Origin: Meandrina meandrites
Lineage: Eukaryota; Cnidaria; Anthozoa; Scleractinia; Meandrinidae
Length of the DNA stretch: 64,000 nt
Reading direction: 5' to 3'
NCBI GenBank assembly: GCA_963693305.1
Contig: OY855905.1
Location: forward strand, 19,005,937-19,069,936
Part shown: piece after piece, positions 49,837 through 63,741 of the stretch
Position numbering within the stretch: the stretch's first letter is position 1
Layout of the letters: the number at the start of each line of letters is the position of its first letter
The notes under the pieces: generated by a model
Databases searched by the model: none
Told to the model about the DNA's origin: nothing
Seen by the model: only the letters and a program-made list of their open reading frames with translations
Translations under genes and position numbers: made by a program

Positions 49837-52800
49837 ACTATTTTCAAAAATATTGTTTAAAAGTTCCAGCGAGTTTAATTTTTTGCGAAATCTGCGAAAG
49901 TTGGAAATACCGCCTGAACCTGCCTGAACACCAAATAATGGCGGATGGAATTTCTGCAAAATAGAGCAGTTTCAACACGCTAGTACAGAGAGCTGAAAAC
50001 TTCCCTTGATCTCATTTTACACAATTTCTTATCTATCCTTTGGTCATCACTTCTAGCTATATTTCATCTTGAAGCAAATACGTTTTGTCCAATTTTCAAC
50101 CGTTTGAAAAATACAACTATCGCGATTCAATTTACATGCCAAATTTTAACTGACTTCAGAGGGTCATAATTAACCATCGTTAATAAATGATCTCTCAAGT
50201 AACCCACGTTACCAAGACGACTTGAGAGTTTGCACAAAATAAGTTTATTCAACCAAGCGGAAACTGCTGACCTATAGCTTGACAATAAACCGAAACGCCA
50301 AAGTGCCCAGACTGGAGTGATGAAATTGGTAGTGGGTTGAGAGAAAGGAAAAACATATACTTATGCATGAGAGAAAACCAATGCTATATAGATTAATGCA
50401 ACTTATGTCGGAAACATAGAATGGAGCTTACTGGCCACAGCATAAACAGTGCATTGTTTTTGTTGCCGAGACAATTCTAAATAAACACGTTAAGCATAGC
50501 TTTTCCAATCTCCCAGCAATTTGATTATTTCTGAAGGTATATGCCAATCAAACGTGAAGGTCGCCCCACCCCAAACTGCAGAATGCACAGTCGATTATAA
50601 CAGATATTCGATACTTCTGTAACTAGTTAATTAACCATCATTAATAAATGATCTCTCTACAGTGAAATAATTAGCAAAATGAACAGAAAGTACTATAGAA
50701 AACACATATTCATGGGGATAAAAAATGGAAATTTGTTAGAATTCTAGCTAGTTCTCTATTTCTTGGGGTACTTTCAGCAAGTCTTTAATTCAGGGCGTGC
50801 CTCAAAACAAGAACGGAATGACGACACTTATCTCAAAGTTATGTCAAAGAAATGCGGTTAAACGACAAACGATCAGCACCTGAAGACAAAACATTTAATA
50901 CAAGCCTATAGGGTTTATGCATTAGTTGTTCAAAAACCTACAAAACGACCCAGAACCTCCTCCGACCACCGTTGGTCGAATCGAATATCTTATTTTATGA
51001 CAAGCTAACTTTGTGCATAACAATGGCTTCACATCAGTTAATACGAGACAACAGCTTGCCACAGAAAATTGACATTTGCACGTTCCGTACACCTTAAAAT
51101 TACTTTCTAAATAGCTTTTTAGACCGTGGTGAAACGAGTCTGGGAGCTGTATAAACAAACAGTTCATACACATCAACTCACGTGTTCATCAGCTTGAAGA
51201 TTTCCCTCGCAAAACAACCACGTAGTTCTTTGTTTTTCGCCTCTTTGAGAGAAAACATTACACCATTCGCAGCAATTCTTGCTTTAGCAGTTCAATCTCT
51301 AAGTGGAATATTCTGACAGTGATGCTGTAAACTGCACGCTGCAAAATCCGCTCCAAGATCCAGTGATGGCGCTTCGCGCCGCCGAAACCTGAATGATCAC
51401 GTGATCAAACAGCCTGTGAACAGGCTCTCCGGTCGAGGATGGAGCGAAAAGAAAGCGGCAAGGGAAAGGTGGGGGTGGGGGAAGGGAAAAAGGCGGGGAG
51501 AGAGCGAGAGGGGGAGAGCCTGTTGACAAAGGATTGTAGCCGCCATTCCGCCCCCGTTTAATTAACCTGTCATTAATCTGTCGTTAACTTGAAAGGAGTA
51601 ACGGCCTTCGGCTAAGCGAAATACAAAAGATGATAGCGTCGCTGCGGATAAAGCGCCTCACGCAAAGACAAAAATTTATTGCAGGACACTTACATTTACC
51701 CATGAAGCAAGCGAGGAAAACTTTGAAAACCCCATGCTTTGGAGGAGAAATCCAGGCATCGATGAATATTCCACAGCAACAACTGGACAAAAATAAATAT
51801 GTCATCCGTAAAGGAAGCAACACATCTTCCGGCGGAAAACCGTGCAGACCTATGACCTCTACACATTTCGCTGAGCAGTCTCGCGGCTCTACTCAGCTTA
51901 AAACCGTTAAACGGCCTCCTAATAATACAGCTGGCAGCATATAGTACCCTTTATAAACAAGTGAGAAGCGAAATATGTTGGACGACTAAATCCAATGCGG
52001 GACCGCAAATGTGCAAATTTCACGAACGTAGCGGTCCGTGTAGGCCTGTCACCTCGTTTCTACTACGCCAGAGATCGCAAGCAACGTTTCTGATCTTCTT
52101 TCAGCTGTCTTATGTCGACGAATTCCCCTTAATGAATCGCTTAATACTCTTTGAAACAGATCATCCGTAACTCGCCTACCGCCAGAAGACACCATCATGT
52201 TTACACTTCGCTGAGCCGAATGAAAATTTTGATCGTATCGCGTCTGATGGCGTTGGCAAATCTAGATGTCAATAAGACCCGTCAACAATCAGCAATCTGG
52301 CCAATCAGAGGTTGCACCAGAATCTGGTGCATGGCGGGTGCTTGGAACGGCGGCATAAAACCTTTGTTTTAATTCTCCCTCAGGCCCTTCTCGGATCGCT
52401 TCGCTTGCCGATTTCTGTAAGAGCCTGCTCGCAGGCCAGAGCGGGTGGTGGTGAGGGTGGGACAGGCGAGAGAGAGACCCTGGGAACGAGATTGGTGGCC
52501 TAGCATGATGAAACACTGACAGTTCATCACTTCGGTCGTTCATCACTGTTTCAGCAATGTCTTATTTTTCTATCGAGTAAATATCCAAAATGGTCCTCGA
52601 AATTTCACGGTGGCCTTTGAAACTTATGCGTCTGGCAATTATTCGTTTGTCTAACTAGTTTTAAGCCTAGGGCATACATGGTCTTACCAGGGGGTCTTAC
52701 ACATAACTTAATACTGAGAAAAAACATTGGGAGCACCTTCCATGCAGCACTCGAGTTTTGAGCCAATCAAAACGCTACTACTGCTAGAGTGGAAAATAAG

Positions 52801-53155
52801 CAGCATCTAAAGTAATAAGCTACTGTAAACTACTGTAAGCTACTGTAGACACCTTCGTCAAATGAAAGATCATGTTTAATATTTCCTCTAGAAACGTACA
52901 AAAATGCCGGCATGTCATTGTGGCTACATCTCACTACGTGCGTCAGTAATCTAGAGTTACTAAAATACAATAAGATATTATTGAAAATAGGCACATCTAG
53001 AACCAAAGCCAAGTTTGGAAATAGAACTAAATTTATTTAATTAGAGAGCACTCGTTTTTTATTGAATATTTGTGCATTTTCATTTTCATTTTCACAGTCT
53101 GAGCAATGTCATGGTGACCCTGCTCGAAATAAGTTGGTAAGGACCGATCAGAGAA
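49837..53155. other. long intergenic region
   Basis: No supported gene. GC-rich purine tracts at 51455-51520 and 52440-52480 and the palindrome GATCACGTGATC (51394-51405) stand out. GAGCCTG-type motifs near 51420, 51510 and 52425 suggest edges of an unrecognised repeat. A segment at 51625-51920 has TTCGCTGAG repeats shared with 52205. Confidence 0.4.
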
Positions 53156-56100
53156 TCAAACTATGACTATCTTGTTCATCCCTCGCAGACTTTTCTCCCG
53201 ACCAGCATTTCTACTGGGTGAATAATTCACATCTGCTGCTATCAAGTTGAAACTCTGTGAAAAGGAAACAAATAATGAATGAAAAAACATTAAGGAAGGA
53301 ACGAGTGTGGGTGTGTTTAAGTTGGGAGCGAGGGATTGATCAAGCGAGCGAGCAAGCGAGCGAGTAGTTGACAGCCATTGAAAGTATGTAAAATATAGAG
53401 GCGCTTACCTGGCCAGGCGTAACTTCGGCGTTTACTACCTCTATACCGTCCACAACGGGTAAAGGAAACCCAATGTCACCAATTTCTGAACAACGAAATG
53501 ATCAAATTAAATGATTAGGCCTATGGCACATTATTATTATTCTCACACATCCTTGAAAGAAACCTCGTTACGAATGAAATTGGTCTGTTTCAGTTAACGG
53601 TTAAAAATACATTTCTTGCACCGTTGTTCTACAGCCTGCCACTAACAGTAAGATGTTTTCTTTGGCTCCACTGACAAGTGCAGTAATAACAGTCGTGAAG
53701 AGTTTCCTGTCAACCAGGTAGTAAGAAAAGCTTGTACCGGCCGCAGGGTTCAAAGCTTCTATAAGAGAGGAGCTACATTAGAATACAAAAATATTTCCTT
53801 ACTATTCAGTTGTTTGACGATAATGTTGTCTGCAAAAGCGTCCAAGACAAACTGAAGAAGTTTCATGTCGATCTGCAAATTGAAGCGACTCGTTAATCCG
53901 AATCTACTATGAGTGGTAAGCAACTGGCTTAACTAGAATTATCGAAACAGCTGTAGGACATTCCTTGGTTATAGAGTGTTATCATTTGCGCACCTCAGTG
54001 AATGTTTCTCGAACGCAACATCCCCTCCAAATGTAAAACAAACATAAGCTAACTAGTTACAGTAACCAACAATGCTGAAAATCAAAAATTCCTAACGATA
54101 ACAACCTACGTCCCCCAACTGAAAATTGAACCCAGGGCTTCTTATCGGAATTTATATTTCGATGTAAGCTTATTAGGAAACAAACCCAATCAGGAAGATT
54201 AGAAAACTCGATCCATTTCTCGAAATTCTCAAAATTGTGGTCAAACCAAACAGGCAAAACACAAAAGTTCAATTGAACGTCTGGGTTTTCTTTCCACGAC
54301 AATTCAAATGTTGCTCAGTTATTTGCCAGTCAGATGTGGCTGTACTCAGTATTCAAGACAAGTATTACTATACCGTGATATCTCCAATGGCCGACTTAAT
54401 CAAACTGACTTCAACCCTGTAAAAATATATATAATAAAAAAAAAACATTGATGTAAAATATGCCATAATATAGAATTGAGAAAACGACGACTTTTGATAT
54501 GGTTTAAATGGAAATAGTAGGGGAAAAAGGCACTTTAGCGATATATATTGTCAGACAATTAACCAACACACATACTTGACAGTGTCCACGTGTCCGGTAA
54601 CATTATTTTTTCTCACCGCAACCTTTGCGAGGGCAGAAATGTTCTATGGGAAACAATGATATGAGTTAACACTTTAAACATGTGCGCACTTCTGGAGAGG
54701 ATTAATGAGATTTGATACTATTGACATTATCTGGCTTGCTCACCAGTCCCATTGTAAAGGTGTACACAAATGAGCCATTTTCAAGCTGTACATAGGACTC
54801 CACCTGACCAGTGATTGACAGGTCCACACCTGCTTGGGTTGTTGATAAGGTGGGTCGCTGAGTAGAGTACGCTTCCAGCTTCATGGGGCGGTTTGGATAA
54901 AGTTCGTAAAGCTGATAAAAAATGAAATATCATGTTGGGTTTGCAGAACATATTTATAACAATCTACCTTGTATTAATTTCCTTATTATTATGTTTTGTA
55001 GTAACTGAGCTCACATCGTGGGTGGCTCCTTCTAAAATGTTCTGCAATTGGTAATGGAGCCGAAATCAATTGTAGAAATGCTAGCATTTTAGTATCCTAC
55101 GGATGAACGGTTACGGCAATTACATACATACATACATACTTTATTTGATAATTAGATATTTACAGGAGCTACTGTTGTGTTCGTGTACTGTCCCCTTAGA
55201 ATTTTAGTTTACTGAAAAGGTAAACGACACAAAGGGTACAAAAAACTATAATCACTAGACAAGGACACTAGGTATTTATTCAATGAGAAATTCCAACACA
55301 GTTGCTGGAAGAAGGACCAGCCTGCAACATGGTCCAAGAACTTTGCAGATATATAAATTTTGACCAACGTTTTCAAGTCTATCTTGTATCGTCATTCTGT
55401 ATTAAAGTCTCCTGCCATTTGTCAACTGCTCTACAAAATCAAACACTTTGACTGTTATGTTCCTTTCATGTTAACAGAACGAAACTGTCCGTTTTAGAGC
55501 GTCAACGGATCTTGCCGTTGGTATTTGTTACTGTGATTCTGATATGAAGTGTTTACTTACCTTAGGTATGATGAGTTTAAACGTATTGGTATTTAAAGGG
55601 TACGAGAAGTTTGGAGGAAGCTGCAGAAGAAGCAAAGTGTAATTTTAGTACACTGATACGCAAGAGAAAACAACAGGAACGTCAACAGCTTGTTACGCCA
55701 ATACCATTAGATGTGGCCTGATTGGTTACCACCAGCAAACGAGGCAACAGGTGAAAAGCAAAACAAACAAACTGTACAGATTTACAAGTTTTCCTTTCTT
55801 AGGTTGTTCCAAACCAAAACTAATAAAAAATAGTGACGAATTTTGCTTCATTCTTGTGCATATTTTACTTCTTGCAGGCGTTGAAATTCGAACATGTTTC
55901 TACTTACTCTTTAAAGTTTTGCCTCTTTTTACGCAACCATTTTCAACGCGCCATTTCCAAAGTTGTCAAGACGGAATCATTGTCGAAAACAAAATTTTCC
56001 AATGAGTGTTATACAAAATTAATGAATAATTTACCATCGATGGGGTGACAGTTTCGTTGAGTATTCCTGCATCTTGATAAACAAGCCCAGCTGTGTTCAG

Positions 56101-59100
56101 TAAGTAGTCAGTTACCCAAACGTACGCCATCTTAACTGAATCTGACTCAGGGGGGAGTGGTGCAGGAGAAAACGGAGCCTCTTTTGGAGAAGTCGCAGAC
56201 TGAAACTCTCCCTTGAAATTCACAATGTAAAAAGTAAGAAAAGGTAAGAACGTTCAAGACAGAGTCGATATTCTTCGCCAAACATAAAGCTAATCATAAT
56301 TAATGCACCTCATCGCCCATTGCATAGAACAGAATAGAAACGTTAACGTTAATTGGAGTGTTGAAAACTCATCGCAAAAACCATAACGTAACTGGTATGG
56401 AGAGGCCAGAAAACATTATCTAATCTTCGAATAAATTACATTTAAAGAGTATTGAATTCATAACTCATAAAGATCATAGTGGACAATTGGCAACATTCCT
56501 GGGTCGAGAAGCTGCGTCATGGCCGGTTCAGGCAACGTTCCTACCCATTTATTCCCCTGTGTCATGGAAGGGAGACAAAATAAACTGACCGCTTTGACGA
56601 AGGAATGAGTCAAGGTCAAATGAACCAAAATTTCGACATTCTTTCTTTAGCGATCTTAAAGCAACCAAACGCTGGAAGAATTCATTATTAAGTAAACTTA
56701 AGGCGAAATTTTGCTTTCTGAGCCTTAAAGTGCGAACTATAGCAAAAACTACGAAGATTTCCGAGGACTTCACGAAAACGTTTCCAAAATGACCGCGCAC
56801 TGAAATGGAAGGAATGGATCGAGCTTTGAATTTTGTGACGTAATAGTTTTATTTTACGGCTTTGCGATCGAAGAGACGATCGTCGTTTAAAGAGCGAATA
56901 ATGTAAAGTTTGAGAGTTTCAGTCAGTCTGAGTAATTCAAATAATTCTGAAAGGATTTAAGCTTTTTTTAAACATTGTTGTTATATTTTTTACTACATTG
57001 GAGTCCAGTTCAAAGCAATGAGTAAAACTGTAAGCATTGTACGATATAGGAGGTTTTCAAACACTGGATGGCGTATAAAAATCATCAGTCAGCCCAACTT
57101 GGTATAGAACAATTAATTTTGTTATATACCCCAAGTGAAATGCAGTGTTTTTGGATTTGCACGTAATTCTTATCAGGACGTGTGCGGCTTGCATAGGATG
57201 TGGCCAAAAGCCACATCCAAGATTGAATTCACTGTTTCTTTTCCGTACTCGAGAGTCACACAAAACACAATAAAAGTGGGTCCGCAATGCGTACATATGT
57301 GGACTTTCATTTGTTTTTGATAATGGATGACGGAATGAGCCAATGTACAGTATCGGTTAGACCTTCTTAAAGTCGTTTGCTTCTCGTTTCCAGTTTGGCA
57401 GTAGTCCCCGCCGCTCTCGCGCTTCGCGCTATGTGAGCTGGACTGTAGGCAAGACTAAGTATCAGTCAATTATGAGTTGGCAGTCACTTGAAACTCGAGA
57501 TAATAAAAAAAAAACTTATTCTTATGATCGTGGAAGAAAAACTTCCTTCTCGTTTTGAGGAACACACCTTGCAATTTACCCTGAAGATCGCCTTAAACAT
57601 TGAAATGCAGTCCAATTTATTTAAACTGTGTCAGAGAAGCGGAAAACCTGGGACAAGACCCGACAGTATCTCTATATGGTTACATGAAAAGGACGGGGAT
57701 GTTCGTCGGAAAATTTGATCTACTATTCTACTCTCATGAAGGATAACACTTCACACAATACAGCAAGGTTGATACTAGGTGAAAAAGTAGAAACTTTTCG
57801 GGACCGCAAAGCCATTTTTAGTTATCTGTGTCTTAAAAACAGAGAAGTGTTAGGCCTGAAACTTTGTTTGAAGAGAACTTCTTTTCACATTAAAAATATA
57901 TCATGGAATTAAACAGCTCTATAATCATAAGATTTGAGATTTTGCTATTTGCTGTTTTGAGTTTTACTTTTCCCGTAAAGGATGGCAATCTGGGCGTGGC
58001 TCAACTTTTTTTAGACCCCCACCATTTAAAAACACAGAGAACACAGACATTTAAAAACACAGTCACTTTAAATGAATAAAAACATTGACAATCTGTCCTT
58101 AAAACCAAAAGAAGATGTCTGTTGGAAATCGAAATCGGTAATTTACACCTAAGGGACACGATGAGCATATCCGTTCCATTCATATTTGCAGTCTCTTGGC
58201 GGGGGGGGGGGGGGGGGGGGGGGGTCACGGGCAATGGACAAATTAGGTCTTTAAATGGAAATAAGGACAAGGAAATTATTTATTGAGAACAAAAACAAAA
58301 TCTTACCACTAGAAATCGGGGATACTGATTTCAGTCCATTCATAAAGAAATATTTTACGAAGTATGTAGATTGTCTTCGTTTGCCTGACATTTCATCTGA
58401 ACGCTTGTGTAAACAACAGCTAAACTCATCGATTAACTCATTTTCTTTCATTGCGTTGTTTTCATATACAACTTTTCCGGAATGGCTTTTATCGCCTTTT
58501 AGCAAGATTTCACTAATAATCTCTTGATACAAGAAGGCAGATGAATACTTTTTTCAACCTAAAATTATCATCGTTCTTCAAATAATTTTCGAGTGTAGTC
58601 GGCAATTCCCGAACGACACATTTTCAATCAGTACTTTAGTTTTCGCACGGTTTCAATACATACATTTTTCGGTTCAAAATAAGTTTTATGCTATTCACAC
58701 TAACTTTTTACCAGCAGTTTTGAATTCGACATCAGTCAGATTGCGTTATTCAAATTTAACTTGCGAGAAATCCAAGAAAATAATAATTGCGGGAAAGCCC
58801 CGGGAAAACAACTTGATTAGTGAACTTGTTTTGTTTTGACTCGTTGTGTATCCATTCTTCCATTCTAAAGATTCTGTGTGGCAAAGCTGAAACAAAACAA
58901 CAAATATCTAGATATCTGCTGAATAATGCTTTTCAACGATTTTCAATTATATGCGAATCAAGCGAACACAGCAACTGACGTCCAGTCGAACACAACCTCA
59001 GACAGCGCGAAAAGTGTGAAAAATAGCGTGACCTTTGCCCGCAGAACAGTCGAACGCCGTGCAAATATGAAAGCCGCCACCACTTTTTTCTTTTGATGTG

Positions 59101-62100
59101 CACGTATACCACTGGCATCTTTGACGCTGCTCGTTGATGTACTGCACTTGACAAATTTTAGGTTTCGATTAATGAAATTGTGTGATGCTTTCTTTGTGAC
59201 GTCTCGCCAATTTTACATTGACTCTTGGCTCCAAAACTTCGGATTCTCCGAACACCCTCGAAAGCTTCCGAAAGGGCTGAGGCGAGTTATCACGGAAAGT
59301 GCCGTCCCAATCGGGAAAACTGCACGATCACAATATTTGGATTTTCACACTTCGTGTGAAAGTCCACATAAAAATAAATTTGTACGCAAAAATTTAACTT
59401 GAATGTAAGGATATTTCTCAATGCAAATTCGAAACCGCAAAAGCATCACGCAGGATAAAACTTTCAATGAATAAATTCGTGTCGTTTTATTTTTCAACTG
59501 AAGGAAAATTCAATGTTGAAATAAGTACAGAGCGTTTACACACTGTTTCTGTGGACACTGTGAGTTCTGTTTGTATTAGCTGTTTTTTGGTCCATATTTA
59601 TTTAGCCGGTGCCCGTTATTTAGTGCTCGAAATTAACGGTGGTAAACCCAACATAAATACAACCTTTGAAGCTTAATTTTATACGCGTCAAAAAAACACG
59701 TGCACGTGCATGGAAGCAAATTATACTTGATCATGACCAGCCAAACCAACAAAGCAAAAGTGCTAATAATCATAACAAATACTCTATCTAGCTCTTGGTA
59801 GAATAAGAAAGGTGCAAAATGCATACCTCTAACTCCCTTCGTTTAGCAAAAGCCGAACGGACAGGGGGACCTTTGTGCTTCGGGAGGCATTCTTCCCCGG
59901 AGTCTGAGCGGCTTGAAATCAGAACCAGAAACCTATATATCGCCAGATTTTCTCTGAAGCAGTCTTCGGTAAAATGAATCGCACAAATGCGAGAGTTCTT
60001 GTCTGGCTTAAATTCTTTTCTTTTCATTTTCAAAAGCTATTGTTTCATGAGCTTTGAATTTGCTGGAAACTTAAACGTATTTACTTTCGACTTAGAATTA
60101 TTTAAGCAGTTTGGTGCTGCACAAAACACCGTGATGTCCCATTCTTGTGAGATTCATCGCTGAAAGACTTTGAATTTCCCGCATAAATTTCACAGCACAC
60201 CAATAATGACGTCACAGTTTTAAGTTCCGAAAATTTCTCGACAATTTTCCCGAGCGCTCTACGATTATGAAGGCCTAAAATAAGCATTTTTCAGCTTGAA
60301 ATTTCTCTGTTTTGCACAGTCCAATTACTTTGAAATTTCGGAATATGTTTATTTGGTTCTTAATCAACAAGTTGGCGTAAAAAAAGAAAATTCGAAGTTT
60401 TGGTTCATTTGCTTTGAGCCAATGCACTGGACGGGAAACAATTACAAATACTTCCTAGACCAGGGAAATGAGCGCCAATGTTATTTCCTGGCCTGTGAAG
60501 ATTTGTTAATACGACCAGAATTTGCTTTTGCAATTATCGGATTAATGGCGTTCCATTTAAGTGTTCCCAATGTAGGGTTTATTCATGTACCATTTCAAAC
60601 TAAACACTTGGGGAGACTAAAAGAAAGTAATCACTGATAAACTAGGGTATGTCGTGATGTGCTACTAACTGTTCGAACTGTGTATGACAAAGTGCATGGA
60701 ACTCGAAAGAAACTTTAATCTGCAGCTGCACTTACCTTAATAAAGACGTCCGCGTAAGACTCGGTAAAGTTGGGATTTGAAACCAGTGAGTAGTTTATAA
60801 GGGCATATTTGTCGATGTCCTTTTTAACTAAAAAAATAAAGGTCGATAAAGGTAAAAACGAAATCTACATTAAAAAGCTGTTTCGATATAAAATTACAGT
60901 TACAATTATTCCTGCAAGGGAAACGAAAATTCAATGTAGAGCTCAGATGAGGGAAGTAATTCCAAGGGAAGGGACGTTTGGTCGGGATTCAATGTAACGA
61001 CCAGAGCCTGAGTCGAAAACTGGATACGTACACCGTACCGTAAGTATAGGAATGTAGAACGAAGTCAGGAAGTGAAGACACCATGAGCTGATGATTAAGG
61101 ATCTATCTTATATGGACCTTAGGAACACTTCCATGTTCTTCAGTTCGTGTTGAACATATATGTACATTTGTTCTCAATACAACGCGGCTAACCTGGAAAA
61201 GTTGAAAGTGCCTTTTCTGCATTGTTGTTGATAAGATCTGATGTCTCCTGGCACAGCTAATGAGATAATGGGAGAAAATTGACCAACCACGAAATATGCA
61301 TTGTAAACGATAGAAACCCTAACAATTATTTCATGTGGAAAGGCATATATGCATAGGACTGAGCTGACATCCAGACAGCTCAGTAAAAACTACTCAAGTA
61401 ACTGTACTTTACCTTGTCCTGTAGAGTCGCCTTAATTTTCTTGTCGATGTAGCTATCAAAAAGATTGTAAAGCCAGCTAGAGAAAAAGAGGAAATACTAA
61501 ATTTATACATGTAATGAATATGTGTCTAACTCGTCATGTTGTAAACGTCTCTTCCAAGTCTCAGCGGTTAAGGTACTTCATGGATAGTTATCCAATTTGA
61601 GCAGACTAGAGAACAGCTTCCTTGGGGTCCTGTCAAAAGACACATGCACTACTATATATGACCAGCTCATCTCAGGTATGGTAGCACAACCGAAATAGGC
61701 CTTGAAGATGTAAGATTCCATGAAGTTTAGTAAGAGATAACGTTTATATTTGGTGTCATGTGCATCAGCATATTTAGTCAAGGAAACACATCATGTATAA
61801 GTAGAATACAAACATTAATTTTCACCTTGCACCGCCATGAAAATGTATGTTTACGTCTCCTATTGAACTGGAACAGCTAGCTGCAGCAATGGTTGGGTGA
61901 CCGGTACTATCAGCACCTGAGGCGAAGAAATCGGTTAAGCGAACTATCTTTTGTGCCTCACGTATTTGTGAGAAGTCTCCTTTCAATTAACACTCCTTCC
62001 AGACTACATCCTTTTAGAGAAAATAATGGTGGGGTGAACAACAAGATAATGCCGAATTTACAAAAAATCAGATTTAACAGTTAATCCTGAGTTCTTCCTC

Positions 62101-63263
62101 GCTCGTTCCTCTTACGGTTGGCCTTGATAAAATAACAGGTTGTATGTTAAACTGTCTAAAAAGTAGAGCAAAACTTACTATGTTCCCTAAATGCGAGACT
62201 GAGTTAACTAAACAAGCTTCGATTCGTTCATTGCAAAAACACCCGCGCCTCATTATATTCTTGTGCCACTTCTGTGCCTGCGTATACCGGACGGAAATCA
62301 TTCATTATGGGCTGCAGTAGTTTGTGTGTATGTAAACCTTTTTCGCCTGGAATATATAAATGCGATACCGGAGAAAATATTTTGTCACATCAAGGGAGAT
62401 GACCCCTTTATGAAGGTGTCCCAAAGCAGGGTTCCGCTTTAGTTCTTCGGACTTTAGGTAAAACTTACCTAGTTTCATACTGACTGACAAAGTGAGACCG
62501 GTCACGTCCAGGTCGAAGCTTCCACCACCACTGATATGCGGCCTAAAAGGGCAAAGAAAGGCGATTATAACTTTAAACTGGATCTATCACGGTTTACAAG
62601 AGTACTTACCAACACCTGTTAGAGTTGAGTTGAAACCCGCAAACTCAAACTTTGCTGATATACCAGCCATTCAGTCACCCCATATAAAAAATCAAATGAA
62701 TTCTTGAACTACCCGCCTGTGATAAAATAAACAGCCAAATAAATCGTGTACCAGCCTTTTACATTGTCGTTTTACCGATGCAACTAAAATATGGCAAAAT
62801 GCCAAGTTAGGTGGGCTCAAAACGCCATTATGAGGTTAAACCTTGTAACACAAGAGATTCTTATCATAAAAATGGCACCTGATGTTCAGTAAGTTAACAC
62901 AGGGGGACGTTTTCTCTACTTATTTGGGATTGCTACTACGTTGTATATCGTGGTGTTTTTCAGTAGATCAGAAATTTGCGGTAAAGCGACATCGTGAAAA
63001 GTTTTTCATGGAAAGAAGGGTTATAAACATTTGTTTCAAATTATTCTCATTTCTTATTCCGATTCTCACCAATGGTCTTCTCGATAGTGCCAGTTTCCGC
63101 TGAGGGAAGTGGAAGCACCAGAGATCTGGAGCTGAAGTCCAACACCTGGAACCGTTTTGAAAGCCGATGAGGGGATTGACAGAGAATTGAAGTGAATGCT
63201 GCAAAGAAACAAAAGGAACAGGAACTTAAATTACGCCCCCAGATTATCTGCAACCATCTAACG

Positions 63264-63339
<76 letters not shown>

Positions 63340-63741
63340 TTAATGAACTATAATAATCTCGCAACAAGCAAAGAGGGGCAAAACAAATTGTCTGAATGAA
63401 CTGTGGGTTTGTCGAGAAAAACGGTAGCTCAACCGTGAGCGAAAAGAGATGTGCAGAGTGACCCACAGGCCCACAAGCTGTTGATTTTCTTTATCTTTTT
63501 GTTTCCTTAGAATGTTATTTGCCTAACAAGAGGAATTATAAACCTTGATCTCATATAGTTAAAAAGGACGGCCGTACAAAATAGCTGGAGAACGTACGTA
63601 TGACCAGCTATCCTACACCATAAACGTACCTTGAAAGCGAGTAGGAGACATGACCAACTGGTGTATCAGCATCTCCAGTTATATCAGGGATGCTCGCTGT
63701 CTTGATTTTCTCATCAAGAAGTTGGACGGCTATCGAGTCAA
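53156..63741 (-). CDS. BPI/LBP-family lipid-binding protein gene, 15 exons, 5' end outside window
   Basis: Exons placed by frame, GT/AG sites and phase on the minus strand: 63741-63630, 63198-63070, 62542-62469, 61916-61826, 61476-61413, 61256-61193, 60827-60736, 56211-56035, 55620-55561, 54911-54744, 54643-54576, 54416-54374, 53872-53803, 53485-53409, 53254-53156. Joined phases give about 460 residues. Family marks: GGGSFDLDVTGLTLSVSMKL, DKYALINYSLVSNPNF with TESYADVFIKGEF, KMAYVWVTDYLLNTAGLVYQ, FPLPVVDGIEVVNAEVTPGQ and the terminal FNLIAADVNY. Two Cys (exon 4 and exon 6) match the conserved N-barrel disulphide. The signal peptide exon lies upstream. Members bind lipopolysaccharide and act in innate immunity; this copy looks intact. 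Confidence 0.88.
58201..58224 (+). repeat. poly-G tract, 24 bases
   Basis: Uninterrupted G run; length in the assembly may be approximate. Confidence 0.9.
59827..60036 (-). CDS. THAP zinc-finger exon
   Basis: Exon bounded by AG (60037-60038) and a GTATGC donor (59821-59826). It reads KMKRKEFKPDKNSRICAIHF then TEDCFRENLAIYRFL and GEECLPKHKGPPVRSAFAKR, the second half of a THAP C2CH finger (SRICxxHFxxxCF). The first Cys pair would be in an upstream exon not found here. It lies in the BPI intron on the same strand: an unrelated nested gene, or a domesticated or decayed transposon piece. Confidence 0.6.
63264..63338 (+). repeat. microsatellite (AAT)n
   Basis: About 24 trinucleotide units in a BPI intron; the long Leu-run frame antisense to it is an artefact. 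Confidence 0.95.

Larger units (their letters stand above)
56212..60735. other. largest intron of the BPI/LBP gene (4.5 kb)
   Basis: Holds the THAP exon (59827-60036), a 24-G run (58201-58224) and assorted short frames without motifs. Confidence 0.6.

Noticed and set aside
51625..52170. Open frames at 51630-51944 and 51961-52170 as a gene
   Set aside because: No family motif, poor codon pattern and internal TTCGCTGAG repeats suggest a non-coding repeat.
58201..58224. Poly-G tract as a functional quadruplex element
   Set aside because: A simple homopolymer in an intron; nothing around it supports a function.
63047..63466. Frame with a long leucine run
   Set aside because: Antisense of the AAT microsatellite combined with a BPI exon read in the wrong frame.
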